Positions 8,468 through 16,498 of a stretch of 64,000 bases of DNA are shown in pieces; the first letter of the stretch is position 1; every line of letters begins with the position of its first letter. The notes beneath the pieces were generated by a model, which made no database searches, had not been told where the DNA came from, and saw only the letters and a program-made list of their open reading frames with translations. The DNA comes from Pseudomonas putida. Its GTDB lineage: Bacteria > Pseudomonadota > Gammaproteobacteria > Pseudomonadales > Pseudomonadaceae. The translations under genes were made by a program, and so were the position numbers. The DNA is taken from assembly GCF_025905425.1 (NCBI RefSeq), contig NZ_CP109603.1, forward strand, positions 2,268,001-2,332,000, given 5' to 3'.

Positions 8468-9157
8468 TTAGATTTCCCGAGCATTGGCAAGTTTGCGCCA
8501 CTGGCTGGCAGCCATCTGGCCTAGCACCCGCGGCTTGCCGTTTTCGCCCAGGGTGATGAACAGCGCACTGGCGTAGCTGTTCGTGTCGGCGTCAGTGGCA
8601 ACCTGGAGTTGCTGCTCTACCTGTTCCATACAGCCACTGTGGCTGACCAGCACCAGGTTGCGGCCGGGTTGCTTGTGGGCGAAGGCATTACTGGCGAAGG
8701 TGTGGTCACATTGATTGAGCCAGCCCTGTGTGGCGATGGCCTTGCCGAACATGAACTGCGCGGTTTGCTGGGTGCGCACCTCGGGGCTGGCCCACACATC
8801 GGCGTTACGCAGGCCAAGGCGGTGCAGGCCCTGGCCGACATCGGTGGCTACCCGGCTGCCCGCCAGGGTAATGCCGGTGGGGTCGCCCAGGCAGGCACCA
8901 CGAGAGCGGTCGCAGCGTTCGGCGTGGCGCAGAACAACCACAACCGAACCTTTGGACCAGGCGCTATAGAGGCCGCTGCCGTGCAGCGCATGCGGGTTGC
9001 CAAGGTCGGCCATGGCCGGGCGTGCTGATGCCCAGGCAACGATAGCCGCCAGCGCGACCGAGACGCACAAGGCCGCCAGCAGCGCTCTGGCGCGGGGCAA
9101 TCGGTAGGGCTGGGCGAGTTTGAGGACCGGGGAGGTGTCGATGACGCCATGCAACAT
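8468..9157 (-). CDS. Membrane-anchored histidine phosphatase (phosphoglycerate mutase-like)
   Basis: The start at ATG 9157 is preceded by TGGAGTGACAGC; an upstream frame to 9226 has no such site. The 229 aa product begins with a basic stretch and one hydrophobic segment (LLAALCVSVALAAIVAWASA) acting as signal or anchor. The phosphatase core follows: VVLRHAERCD (RHG-type motif with the phospho-acceptor histidine), ASPEVRTQQTAQFMF and VLVSHSGCME with the second histidine. The catalytic part should lie in the periplasm. It resembles the Ais-type group that dephosphorylates LPS core heptose, but this is only a suggestion. It forms a two-gene operon with the PAP2 phosphatase 2 bp downstream. Confidence 0.8.
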   Translation of the reverse strand: MLHGVIDTSPVLKLAQPYRLPRARALLAALCVSVALAAIVAWASARPAMADLGNPHALHGSGLYSAWSKGSVVVVLRHAERCDRSRGACLGDPTGITLAGSRVATDVGQGLHRLGLRNADVWASPEVRTQQTAQFMFGKAIATQGWLNQCDHTFASNAFAHKQPGRNLVLVSHSGCMEQVEQQLQVATDADTNSYASALFITLGENGKPRVLGQMAASQWRKLANAREI

Positions 9158-9457
9158 GCTGTCACTCCAGTGAGCGCGGGCAACGGAGGCGAACCTGGGG
9201 TTCGGCCTGTGCAAAAGTGGACGCACTTTAGGAAGCAGGATGTCGGCAGAGGGTGAGGCTGATGTGAAAAATACCTTATCCGTCGTGCTTGGCGATTGGC
9301 GGAGGCCACAAAAGTCAAGGATGAAACCGGTTTCAAAACATTTCTGAACGCGCTAGATTATTCGGCTGTCTGCTACACGCGCCTCCGGCGCACGTACTCC
9401 ATTGAAAAATCAGATGGCGCAACCCAAGGCCGCCCTAAACGCTGATGAGGATTAGAA
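9158..9457. promoter_or_regulatory. Divergent intergenic region between the phosphatase operon and the gad operon
   Basis: These 300 bases hold the PtxS operator at 9322-9335 and a plausible sigma-70 promoter for gad: TTTCAA (9331-9336), 17 nt, then TAGATT (9354-9359), so the operator overlaps the -35. On the other strand the histidine phosphatase start has its ribosome site just upstream of 9157. No small gene was seen. Confidence 0.5.
9322..9335. promoter_or_regulatory. PtxS operator upstream of the gluconate dehydrogenase operon
   Basis: The sequence is the perfect 14-bp palindrome TGAAACCGGTTTCA. It is identical to the published PtxS operator of P. putida and occurs again before ptxS and kguE. 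It sits 122 bp before the gad start and overlaps a possible -35 element. Known role: PtxS represses here and is released by 2-ketogluconate. Confidence 0.93.
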
Positions 9458-10198
9458 ATGCCTGAGCATGCCCCAGACAATCCGCGCCGGGAATTCCTGC
9501 GCAAGACCTTGACCTTGATACCCGTCGCGACCGTGGCCAGCACCGGGCTGGGCCTGGGTGCCAGCCAACTGCTGGCCGAGCCGGTGCGTGAGTCCAAGGT
9601 GCCTGTCGCTGCGCCGGCGGGCAATTATCAGCCGACCTTTTTCACGGCCGAAGAATGGGCCTTCGTGCAAGCGGCGGTGGCCCGTATCATCCCAGCAGAT
9701 GAACTGGGCCCGGGCGCGCTTGAGGCCGGGGCCGCCGAGTTCATCGACCGCCAGATGAATACCCCCTACGCGACCGGCGCGCAGTGGTACATGCAGGGGC
9801 CGTTCAACGCCGACGCCGCGCCAGAGCTGGGCTACCAGTTGCAGCTCAGCCCGCAACAGATCTATCGCCTGGGCATCGCCGCTGTGGATGGCTGGTGCAA
9901 AGCCAACTCCGGTCAAGTTTTTGCTGCGCAAGATAGCGCTACCCAAGACCGTATTCTCGGCAAGGTCGAAGCCGGTGAGCTGGTTTTCGACGCACTGCCG
10001 GCGAAGCTGTTTTTCAGTTTGCTGGTGCAGAATACCCGCGAAGGGTTCTTCTGCGACCCGATTCACGGCGGCAACAAAGGCATGGTGGGCTGGACCCAGA
10101 TCGGCTTCCCCGGCGCCCGGGCTGACTTCATGAACTGGGTCGAGCGCAATGAGCCTTACCCGTTCCCGGCAGTGTCCATCCGCGGCGAGAGGGCCTGA
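9458..10198 (+). CDS. Gluconate 2-dehydrogenase, gamma (small) subunit
   Basis: The protein is 246 aa with a twin-arginine signal at the N-terminus (NPRREFLRKTLTLIPVATV). The mature part matches gluconate 2-dehydrogenase subunit 3: FFTAEEWAFVQAAVARIIPADELGPGA, later LFFSLLVQNTREGFFCDP and GGNKGMVGWTQIGFPGARAD. It accompanies the FAD subunit through the Tat pathway to the periplasmic face of the inner membrane, where the enzyme oxidises gluconate to 2-ketogluconate. The ribosome site GAGGAT precedes the ATG. It is the first gene of a three-gene operon, with only 3 bp to the next start, and is controlled by the PtxS operator at 9322-9335. Confidence 0.93.
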   Translation: MPEHAPDNPRREFLRKTLTLIPVATVASTGLGLGASQLLAEPVRESKVPVAAPAGNYQPTFFTAEEWAFVQAAVARIIPADELGPGALEAGAAEFIDRQMNTPYATGAQWYMQGPFNADAAPELGYQLQLSPQQIYRLGIAAVDGWCKANSGQVFAAQDSATQDRILGKVEAGELVFDALPAKLFFSLLVQNTREGFFCDPIHGGNKGMVGWTQIGFPGARADFMNWVERNEPYPFPAVSIRGERA

Positions 10199-10201
10199 GC
10201 C

Positions 10202-11986
10202 ATGGCGAATGTGTTGCAGAAAGTAGACGCTGTGATCGTTGGCTTCGGCTGGGCCGGCGCGATCATGGCCAAGGAACTGACCGAAGCCGGGCTGCACGTG
10301 GTTGCCCTGGAGCGTGGCCCAATGCAGGACACCTACCCGGAGGGCAGCTACCCGCAGGTGATCGATGAACTGACCTACAGCGTGCGCAAGAAGCTGTTCG
10401 TCGATGTGTCGAAAGAGACCGTCACCATCCGCCACAGCATCAACGACGTCGCGCTGCCCAACCGCCAGTTGGGTGCCTTCTTGCCTGGCAAGGGCGTGGG
10501 TGGTGCGGGCCTGCACTGGTCTGGCGTGCACTTTCGGGTAGACCCGATCGAGCTGCGCATGCGCAGCCATTACGAAGAGCGCTATGGCAAGGCGTTCATC
10601 CCTGAGGACATGACCATCCAGGACTTCGGCGTCACGTACCAGGAGCTTGAACCGTACTTCGACTTTGCCGAGAAGGTCTTCGGCACCTCGGGCCAGGCCT
10701 GGACCGTGAACGGCACGCGGGTCGGCGAAGGGAAGGGCGGCAACCCTTATGCCCCTGATCGCTCGAACCCGTTCCCGCTGCCCGCGCAGAAAAACGTGGT
10801 GTCGGCAAAGCTGTTCGAAAAGGCCGCTAGCAGCCTTGGCTACAAGCCGTACAACCTGCCGTCGGCCAACACCTCCGGCCCTTACACCAACCCTTATGGC
10901 GCACAAATGGGGCCGTGCAACTTCTGCGGTTTTTGCAGCGGCTACGTGTGCTACATGTACTCCAAAGCCTCGCCCAACGTGAACATCCTGCCGGCGCTGC
11001 GCCAAGTGCCGAACTTCGAACTGCGCGCCAATGCCCATGTGCTGCGGGTGAACCTGGATGACAGCAAGCGTAAAGCTACGGGCGTGACCTACATCGACGC
11101 ACAAGGCCGTGAAGTGGAACAACCGGCGGAGCTGGTCATCCTCGCGGCGTTCCAGTTCAACAACGTGCGCCTGATGCTGCTGTCGGGCATCGGCAAGCCG
11201 TACGACCCGGTCAACAACGAAGGCGTTGTCGGGCGCAACTTCGCGTACCAGAACATGGGCACGGTCAAAGCGTTCTTCGACAAGGACACCTACACCAACA
11301 ACTTCATCGGCGCCGGCGGCAACGGTATCGCGATCGATGATTTCAATGCCGACAACTTCGACCACGGGCCACACGGTTTCGTCGGTGGCTCGCCCATGTG
11401 GGTCAACCAGGCGGGCAGCCGCCCGATCGCCGGCATCGCCAACCCGCCCGGCACGCCCACCTGGGGCAGCGCCTGGAAAAAGGCCACGGCCGACTACTAC
11501 ACCCACCAGGTTTCGATGGACGCCCATGGCGCGCACCAGTCGTACCGTGGCAACTACCTGGACTTGGACCCGACCTACCGCGACGCCTTCGGCCAACCGC
11601 TGCTGCGCATGACCTTCGACTGGCAGGAAAACGACATCAAGATGAACCAGTTCATGGTCGACAAGCTCAGCAAGATCGCCCAGGCGATGAACCCTAAGGC
11701 CATTGCCGTGCTGGGCAAGAAGGTCAAAGAGCACTTCAATACCGCCAGCTACCAGACCACTCACCTCAACGGCGGCGCGATCATGGGCACCGACCCTAAG
11801 ACCAGTGCGCTTAACCGCTATCTGCAGAGCTGGGACGTACACAACGTCTTCGTCCCGGGAGCCTCGGCGTTTCCGCAAGGGTTGGGTTACAACCCGACCG
11901 GGTTGGTGGCGGCACTGACGTACTGGTCGGCACGCGCGATCCGCGAGCAGTACCTGAAAAACCCTGGCCCACTGGTTCAGGCTTGA
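10202..11986 (+). CDS. Gluconate 2-dehydrogenase, FAD-containing GMC subunit
   Basis: The protein is 594 aa, a GMC-type flavoprotein. The dinucleotide fold is at residues about 8-38 (VDAVIVGFGWAGAIMAKELT, GxGxxG). Then come LPGKGVGGAGLHWSGVHFR, the cysteine-rich MGPCNFCGFCSGYVCYMYSK that is typical of bacterial membrane sugar-acid dehydrogenases, and the C-terminal HLNGGAIMGTDP with the catalytic histidine plus NPTGLVAALTYW. It lacks its own signal and is expected to be carried out with the Tat-bearing gamma subunit. Electrons pass to the cytochrome c subunit downstream and on to ubiquinone. The substrate assignment rests on family and on the ptxS/kgu neighbours. Confidence 0.93.
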   Translation: MANVLQKVDAVIVGFGWAGAIMAKELTEAGLHVVALERGPMQDTYPEGSYPQVIDELTYSVRKKLFVDVSKETVTIRHSINDVALPNRQLGAFLPGKGVGGAGLHWSGVHFRVDPIELRMRSHYEERYGKAFIPEDMTIQDFGVTYQELEPYFDFAEKVFGTSGQAWTVNGTRVGEGKGGNPYAPDRSNPFPLPAQKNVVSAKLFEKAASSLGYKPYNLPSANTSGPYTNPYGAQMGPCNFCGFCSGYVCYMYSKASPNVNILPALRQVPNFELRANAHVLRVNLDDSKRKATGVTYIDAQGREVEQPAELVILAAFQFNNVRLMLLSGIGKPYDPVNNEGVVGRNFAYQNMGTVKAFFDKDTYTNNFIGAGGNGIAIDDFNADNFDHGPHGFVGGSPMWVNQAGSRPIAGIANPPGTPTWGSAWKKATADYYTHQVSMDAHGAHQSYRGNYLDLDPTYRDAFGQPLLRMTFDWQENDIKMNQFMVDKLSKIAQAMNPKAIAVLGKKVKEHFNTASYQTTHLNGGAIMGTDPKTSALNRYLQSWDVHNVFVPGASAFPQGLGYNPTGLVAALTYWSARAIREQYLKNPGPLVQA

Positions 11987-11998
11987 GGAGCGATGAGC

Positions 11999-13291
11999 AT
12001 GAAGAGAATGTTGATCGCAACCCTCCTGTGCGGTGCAAGCCTGTCGGCCCAGGCCGACAGTACGCGGGTAAAACAGGGCGAGTACCTGGCGCGCGCGGGC
12101 GACTGCGTCGCGTGCCACACGGCTAAGGGCGGCAAGCCTTTCGCAGGTGGGCTGCCCATGGAAACCCCCATCGGCACGGTGTATTCGACCAATATCACCC
12201 CCGACGCCAGTGGTATTGGCCAGTACAGCTTCGAAGACTTCGACCAGGCCGTGCGCCATGGCGTCGGCAAGGACGGCAGCACGCTGTACCCCGCCATGCC
12301 GTATCCGTCGTACGCGCGCGTCAGCGATGACGACATGCGTGCGTTGTATGCCTACTTCATGCAGGGCGTCGAGCCCGTTGCGCAGCCCAACAAGGCGACG
12401 GATATTCCATGGCCGTTGAGCATGCGTTGGCCATTGGCGATCTGGCGCGGCATGTTCGCGCCAGAGGTAAAGGGCTGGCAGGCCTCGGCTGCCGCCGACC
12501 CGGTAGTCAATCGCGGCGCGTACCTGGTCGAAGGGCTTGGGCATTGTGGCGCCTGCCATACCCCACGCGCCTTGACCATGCAGGAAAAGGCTCTGAACCC
12601 GCAGGAAGGCGAGCAGTTTCTGGCAGGCAGCGCGCCGCTTGAAGGCTGGATCGCCAAAAGCCTTCGCGGTGACCATAAGGATGGCCTGGGCAGCTGGAGC
12701 GAAGCGCAGCTGGTGCAGTTTCTCAAGACCGGCCGAAGCGAGCGCAGCGCGGTGTTTGGTGGCATGAGCGATGTGGTCGAGCACAGCATGCAGTACATGA
12801 GCGAGGCTGACCTCACTGCCATTGCCCGTTACCTCAAGACCCTGCCCGCGAGCAATCCTGACGACACGCCCCATGTCTATGACAAGCAGGTCGCAGAGGC
12901 GCTGTGGAAAGGCGATGACAGCAAACGCGGCGCGTCGGTGTACATCGATAACTGCGCGGCCTGCCACCGTACCGATGGTCACGGTTATACCCGGGTGTTC
13001 CCGGCACTGGCCGGCAACCCGGTGGTGCAGACGGCGGATGCAACGTCGCTGATCCATGTGGTGCTGGCCGGCGGCACGGTGCCCGCGACGCACACGGCCC
13101 CGTCGAACTTGACCATGCCGGCGTTTGGCTGGCGGTTGAGTGACCAAGAGGTCGCTGATGTGGTGAGCTTCATTCGCACCAGCTGGGGGAACCAGGGCGG
13201 GGCGGTGAAGGCGGGCGATGTCGCCAAGCTGCGCACGGATGACTTGAAGCATACCTCTGGGGATGGCCTTGGGCAGGTGACAAGTCACTAG
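11999..13291 (+). CDS. Gluconate 2-dehydrogenase, triple-haem cytochrome c subunit
   Basis: The protein is 430 aa from the ATG at 11999, which is 8 nt after GAGGAG; a second ATG at 11993 lies only 2 nt from that site and is less likely. A short signal peptide (MKRMLIATLLCGASLSAQA) is followed by three haem c motifs, CVACH, CGACH and CAACH, each in its own domain, with distal methionine candidates after each. This is the usual three-haem subunit of membrane alcohol, aldehyde and sugar-acid dehydrogenases and takes electrons from the FAD subunit in the periplasm. It ends the gad operon; the following intergenic inverted repeats may limit read-through. Confidence 0.93.
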   Translation: MKRMLIATLLCGASLSAQADSTRVKQGEYLARAGDCVACHTAKGGKPFAGGLPMETPIGTVYSTNITPDASGIGQYSFEDFDQAVRHGVGKDGSTLYPAMPYPSYARVSDDDMRALYAYFMQGVEPVAQPNKATDIPWPLSMRWPLAIWRGMFAPEVKGWQASAAADPVVNRGAYLVEGLGHCGACHTPRALTMQEKALNPQEGEQFLAGSAPLEGWIAKSLRGDHKDGLGSWSEAQLVQFLKTGRSERSAVFGGMSDVVEHSMQYMSEADLTAIARYLKTLPASNPDDTPHVYDKQVAEALWKGDDSKRGASVYIDNCAACHRTDGHGYTRVFPALAGNPVVQTADATSLIHVVLAGGTVPATHTAPSNLTMPAFGWRLSDQEVADVVSFIRTSWGNQGGAVKAGDVAKLRTDDLKHTSGDGLGQVTSH

Positions 13292-13387
13292 CGATTGTGA
13301 ACTCGGTGGGGTTCATCGCCGACGATCTCGCAACCCTGCCCAGCCTCTCGGGGTTGCGCGATCACGCAGCGAACACTGGTCAGTGTG

Positions 13388-13464
13388 GGAGCGGGCTTGC
13401 CCGCGAAGATGCCAACGCGGTGTATGGCACCGGCTTCGCCGGTGTTCGCGGGCAAGCCCGCTCC
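13388..13464. repeat. REP-like inverted repeat pair
   Basis: Two perfect 20-base arms (13388-13407 and 13445-13464, built on GCGGGCTTGCCCGC) flank a nested hairpin CACCGG...CCGGTG at 13428-13444. The sequence is the common intergenic repeat of P. putida-group genomes. It lies just after the gad operon and may act as a transcript stabiliser or weak terminator. Confidence 0.85.
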
Positions 13465-13576
13465 TACAGTCTTTGCTGAATCAATAAGTTATGTGTTGTT
13501 CCAAGAGAGCAGCTTGAAACCAGTAGAATGAATCCCGACGAACGGTAGGTGACTAAATGCGCCGGTTTTGATGTAT

Positions 13577-13590
13577 TGAAACCGGTTTCA
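13577..13590. promoter_or_regulatory. PtxS operator upstream of ptxS
   Basis: Second perfect copy of TGAAACCGGTTTCA, 35 bp before the ptxS start. It implies autoregulation of ptxS, as described for P. putida. Confidence 0.93.
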
Positions 13591-13625
13591 TAAGCCCTCA
13601 CCGACAATAATCACAAGGGACACCG

Positions 13626-14648
13626 ATGACCGACCTACCTGCCAATGCCCGCGAACGGGTGACCATCAGCGAAGTAGCCCGCGTCGCCGGTGTATCCAAG
13701 GCCACCGTCTCGCGCTATATCGGGGGTGATCGCCAGTTGCTGGCCGAGGCGACCGCCAAGCGCCTGGAAGAGGTCATCGAACGCCTCGGCTATCGCCCCA
13801 ACCAGATGGCCAGGGGCCTCAAGCGCGGCCAGACCCGGCTGATCGGCATGTTGGTGGCGGACATCCTCAACCCCTATTCAGTCGCGGTGATGCAGGGCGT
13901 CGAAACCGCCTGCCGCCAGCACGGCTACAGCCTGGTGGTGTGCAACACCAACCGCGACGACGAGCAGGAGCGCCATCACCTGGTGGCGCTGCAGTCCTAC
14001 AATGTCGAGGGGCTGATCGTGAACACCCTCGGCCACCATCCCGGCGAACTGCTCAACCTGCAGCGCGACATACCCATGGTCCTGGTGGATCGCCAATTGC
14101 CTGAGCTCAAGGTCGACCTGGTCGGCCTGGACAACGCCGACGCCGTCGAACAGGCCCTGGACCACCTGCAGGCCCAGGGCTACCGCGACATTCTGGCGGT
14201 CACTGAACCGCTCGACGGCACCAGCTCGCGTCTGGAACGGGTACAGGCTTTTGGTGCATCCATCAACCGGCGTTCGGGCATGCGCCAACAGCTGCTCGAA
14301 GTCAGCCCAGCCCTGGAAGCCGGCCTGGCGTCGTTTCTTTCGGCCAGTGGCCATGGCCCGCAGGCCATCTTCACCTTCAACGGCGTGGCCACACTGGCCG
14401 TCACCCGCGCCTTGCACGACTCGGGTTGCAACTTGTTCAAGGACGTCGGCCTGATCGCCCTCGACGAGCTGGACTGGTACCCCCTGGTCGGTAGCGGCAT
14501 TACCGCCCTGGCCCAGCCCACCGAGCGTATCGGCGTGGCCGCCTTCAACTGCCTGCTGGATCGCCTGCGCGGCGAAAGCGGGGCGCCCCGGCGCATCGAT
14601 TTCAAGGCCGACCTGATCATCCGAGGTTCAACCCACTCACGCGAATGA
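13626..14648 (+). CDS. ptxS: PtxS, LacI-family repressor of 2-ketogluconate metabolism
   Basis: The protein is 340 aa. The N-terminal helix-turn-helix reads VTISEVARVAGVSKATVSRY with the LacI hinge after it (YRPNQMARGLKRGQT), followed by a periplasmic-binding-protein-like sensor domain (LIGMLVADILNPYSVAVMQG). It is a cytoplasmic repressor that binds the TGAAACCGGTTTCA palindrome and is released by 2-ketogluconate; this is established for PtxS of P. putida and P. aeruginosa. The ribosome site AAGGGA precedes the ATG. The gene lies between the gad operon and kguE, with its three operators at 9322, 13577 and 14685, all in this window. Confidence 0.94.
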   Translation: MTDLPANARERVTISEVARVAGVSKATVSRYIGGDRQLLAEATAKRLEEVIERLGYRPNQMARGLKRGQTRLIGMLVADILNPYSVAVMQGVETACRQHGYSLVVCNTNRDDEQERHHLVALQSYNVEGLIVNTLGHHPGELLNLQRDIPMVLVDRQLPELKVDLVGLDNADAVEQALDHLQAQGYRDILAVTEPLDGTSSRLERVQAFGASINRRSGMRQQLLEVSPALEAGLASFLSASGHGPQAIFTFNGVATLAVTRALHDSGCNLFKDVGLIALDELDWYPLVGSGITALAQPTERIGVAAFNCLLDRLRGESGAPRRIDFKADLIIRGSTHSRE

Positions 14649-14684
14649 ACGACAGGCACGTGGCGATTTAGCCGTGCCAAAAAA

Positions 14685-14698
14685 TGAAACCGGTTTCA
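14685..14698. promoter_or_regulatory. PtxS operator immediately upstream of kguE
   Basis: Third perfect TGAAACCGGTTTCA. It ends 14 bases before the kguE ATG and abuts the ribosome site AAGGA. Bound PtxS would therefore lie inside the transcribed leader if the start site is upstream, acting as a roadblock as well as on the promoter. Confidence 0.93.
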
Positions 14699-14712
14699 TA
14701 AGGACAATAACA

Positions 14713-15492
14713 ATGCGCTCGAACCCCGTTTCCATCAGTCTCTCCAGCTACGGTGCCACCTTTGTGCGGCAGCGCGGCCAGGAGCATTTTCTGGACCTGC
14801 TGGCCGCCGCCGGCGTGGCCCGCGTCGAATTGCGCGAAGAGCTATTCGACAGCGCGCCAGACACCGCCGTGCTAGCCGCCGCCATTGCCGCGTCGAACCT
14901 CGAATGCCTTTACTCCACGCCCCTTGAGCTGTGGACCGAGCAGGGCCTGCCCGATACGCGTCTGGCCCAGAAACTGGCGTTGGCCCGCTCACTGGGTGCA
15001 GTGGCACTGAAAGTGTCCCTGGGGCACTACAACGACACCTGCGATGTATCGGCCTTGCGCACGCTGTTACCTGAAGATGGCCCGCTGTTGTTGGTCGAGA
15101 ACGACCAGACCGAGCAGGGTGGGCGCATCGCACCCATGCTGGGGTTCTTCCAGCGTGTCGACGACCTCGGGCTGCCGGTGGGCATGACCTTCGACATCGG
15201 TAACTGGCAGTGGCAGGCGCAATCCGCGCAGCAAGCGGCCCACAAGCTTGGGCGCTGGGTGCGTTACGTGCATTGCAAAGCGGTCGATCGGCTGCCCGAT
15301 GGGCGACGGGTCGCGGTGCCGCCAGACGCGGACGATCTGCAGGCGTGGGATGCCTTGTTGCGTGCGTTCACGCCCGGCGTGGTACGTGCAGTGGAATACC
15401 CATTGGCCGGCGACGATTTGCTGGCACTGACCCGCGCTCACGTCAGCGCGCTGTCCATGCTCGGGCTGGGCCAGGAGGTGAGCCATGCATGA
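14713..15492 (+). CDS. kguE: KguE, sugar phosphate isomerase/epimerase-like protein of the 2-ketogluconate operon
   Basis: The protein is 259 aa from ATG 14713, which follows AAGGACAATAAC. It is a TIM-barrel protein of the xylose isomerase-like / AP endonuclease 2 superfamily: ISLSSYGATF at the start, VARVELREELFDSAP, LLVENDQTEQGGRIAPM with a likely metal-binding glutamate, MTFDIGNWQW, and YVHCKAVDR. It is the first gene of kguEKTD, and its stop overlaps the kguK start by 8 bases. KguE is required with the other kgu genes for 2-ketogluconate use, but its exact reaction is not settled; an epimerase or isomerase step is inferred from the fold. Confidence 0.9.
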   Translation: MRSNPVSISLSSYGATFVRQRGQEHFLDLLAAAGVARVELREELFDSAPDTAVLAAAIAASNLECLYSTPLELWTEQGLPDTRLAQKLALARSLGAVALKVSLGHYNDTCDVSALRTLLPEDGPLLLVENDQTEQGGRIAPMLGFFQRVDDLGLPVGMTFDIGNWQWQAQSAQQAAHKLGRWVRYVHCKAVDRLPDGRRVAVPPDADDLQAWDALLRAFTPGVVRAVEYPLAGDDLLALTRAHVSALSMLGLGQEVSHA

Positions 15493-16435
15493 GCATGACG
15501 TGCTGTGCTTTGGCGAGACCATGGCCATGTTCGTGGCCGAGCAGGTGGGTGACCTGGCGCAGGTTGGGCAGTTCGGCAAGCGCATTGCCGGTGCCGACAG
15601 CAACGTTGCCATCGGTCTTTCCCGACTGGGTTTCAAGGTCCGCTGGCTGAGCCGTGTGGGTGACGACTCCTTGGGCCGTTTCGTCCTCGACAGCCTGCGC
15701 CGGGAGGGGCTGGATTGCACTGACGTGGAAATTGACCGCAAACACCCCACCGGTTTTCAGCTCAAAGCCCGCTGCGAAGACGGCAGTGACCCCGCCGTGG
15801 AGTACTTCCGTGGCCACTCTGCCGCCAGCCTGCTGTCACCGGCGCTGATCCGCCCGCACTGGCTGCAGGCCCGCCATCTGCACGCCACCGGTATTCCCTT
15901 GGCGCTTTCGCCAGGTTGCAGGGCATTGTCCCACGCACTGGTGGATGCCATGCGCGCGGCCGGGCGCAGCATCTCGTTCGACCCCAACCTGCGCCCTTCG
16001 CTGTGGCCAGACCGCACGCGCATGGTCCGCGAGATCAACGCCCTGGCCGTCAAGGCCGACTGGGTGCTGCCGGGGCTGGAGGAGGGGCGCCTGCTGACCG
16101 GTCAGCAGACCCCAGCGGACATCGCCGCGTTCTACCTCGACAAAGGGGTGGAGCTGGTGGTGATCAAGCTGGGTGACGAGGGCGCCTACTATCGCACCGC
16201 TAACTGCGAGGGCCAGGTTGCTGCAGTGCCGGTGGCCAAGGTGGTGGACACCGTCGGCGCCGGTGACGCTTTTGCCGTCGGCGTGCTCAGTGCCTTGCTC
16301 GAAGGCCGTGAATTGCCACAGGCGGTGGCACGCGGCAACTGGTGTGGCAGCCGCGCCGTGCAGTCACGCGGCGACATGGAAGGCTTGCCGCTGCGGCACG
16401 AACTCGCGGAGCACGACCTGCGCAGACGCGCCTGA
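15485..16435 (+). CDS. kguK: 2-ketogluconate kinase, PfkB family
   Basis: The protein is 316 aa and starts inside the end of kguE after a strong AGGAGGTG site. PfkB/ribokinase signatures are clear: FGKRIAGADSNVAIGLSRLG near the N-terminus and DTVGAGDAFAVGVL at about residue 255-270, with the catalytic aspartate and anion hole. It phosphorylates imported 2-ketogluconate to 2-keto-6-phosphogluconate in the cytoplasm, which KguD then reduces. Sequence alone would also allow 2-keto-3-deoxygluconate kinase activity; the kgu operon context decides it. Confidence 0.92.
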   Translation: MHEHDVLCFGETMAMFVAEQVGDLAQVGQFGKRIAGADSNVAIGLSRLGFKVRWLSRVGDDSLGRFVLDSLRREGLDCTDVEIDRKHPTGFQLKARCEDGSDPAVEYFRGHSAASLLSPALIRPHWLQARHLHATGIPLALSPGCRALSHALVDAMRAAGRSISFDPNLRPSLWPDRTRMVREINALAVKADWVLPGLEEGRLLTGQQTPADIAAFYLDKGVELVVIKLGDEGAYYRTANCEGQVAAVPVAKVVDTVGAGDAFAVGVLSALLEGRELPQAVARGNWCGSRAVQSRGDMEGLPLRHELAEHDLRRRA

Positions 16436-16498
16436 TTGCCTGGCCCCGAACCCTCTGTACCTGTTGCAACAAAAACAAAAAGCTCAGGAGCACACATC

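Larger units (their letters stand above)
13292..13625. other. Intergenic region between gad operon and ptxS
   Basis: Of these 334 bases, the first half is the REP-like pair and the second half the ptxS promoter region with the PtxS operator at 13577-13590. A weak extra half-site (TGAAACC) is visible near 13514. No small open frame with a convincing ribosome site was found. Confidence 0.6.

Noticed and set aside
9452..13288. 1278-codon open frame on the minus strand, opposite the whole gad operon
   Set aside because: It mirrors three well-recognised genes with signal peptides, FAD and haem motifs on the plus strand. The translation is rich in H, R, V and A with no domain, as expected for the complement of GC-rich codons.
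13388..13464. CRISPR-like or mobile repeat
   Set aside because: Only one inverted pair with no spacer series; it is a standard pseudomonad REP-type element.
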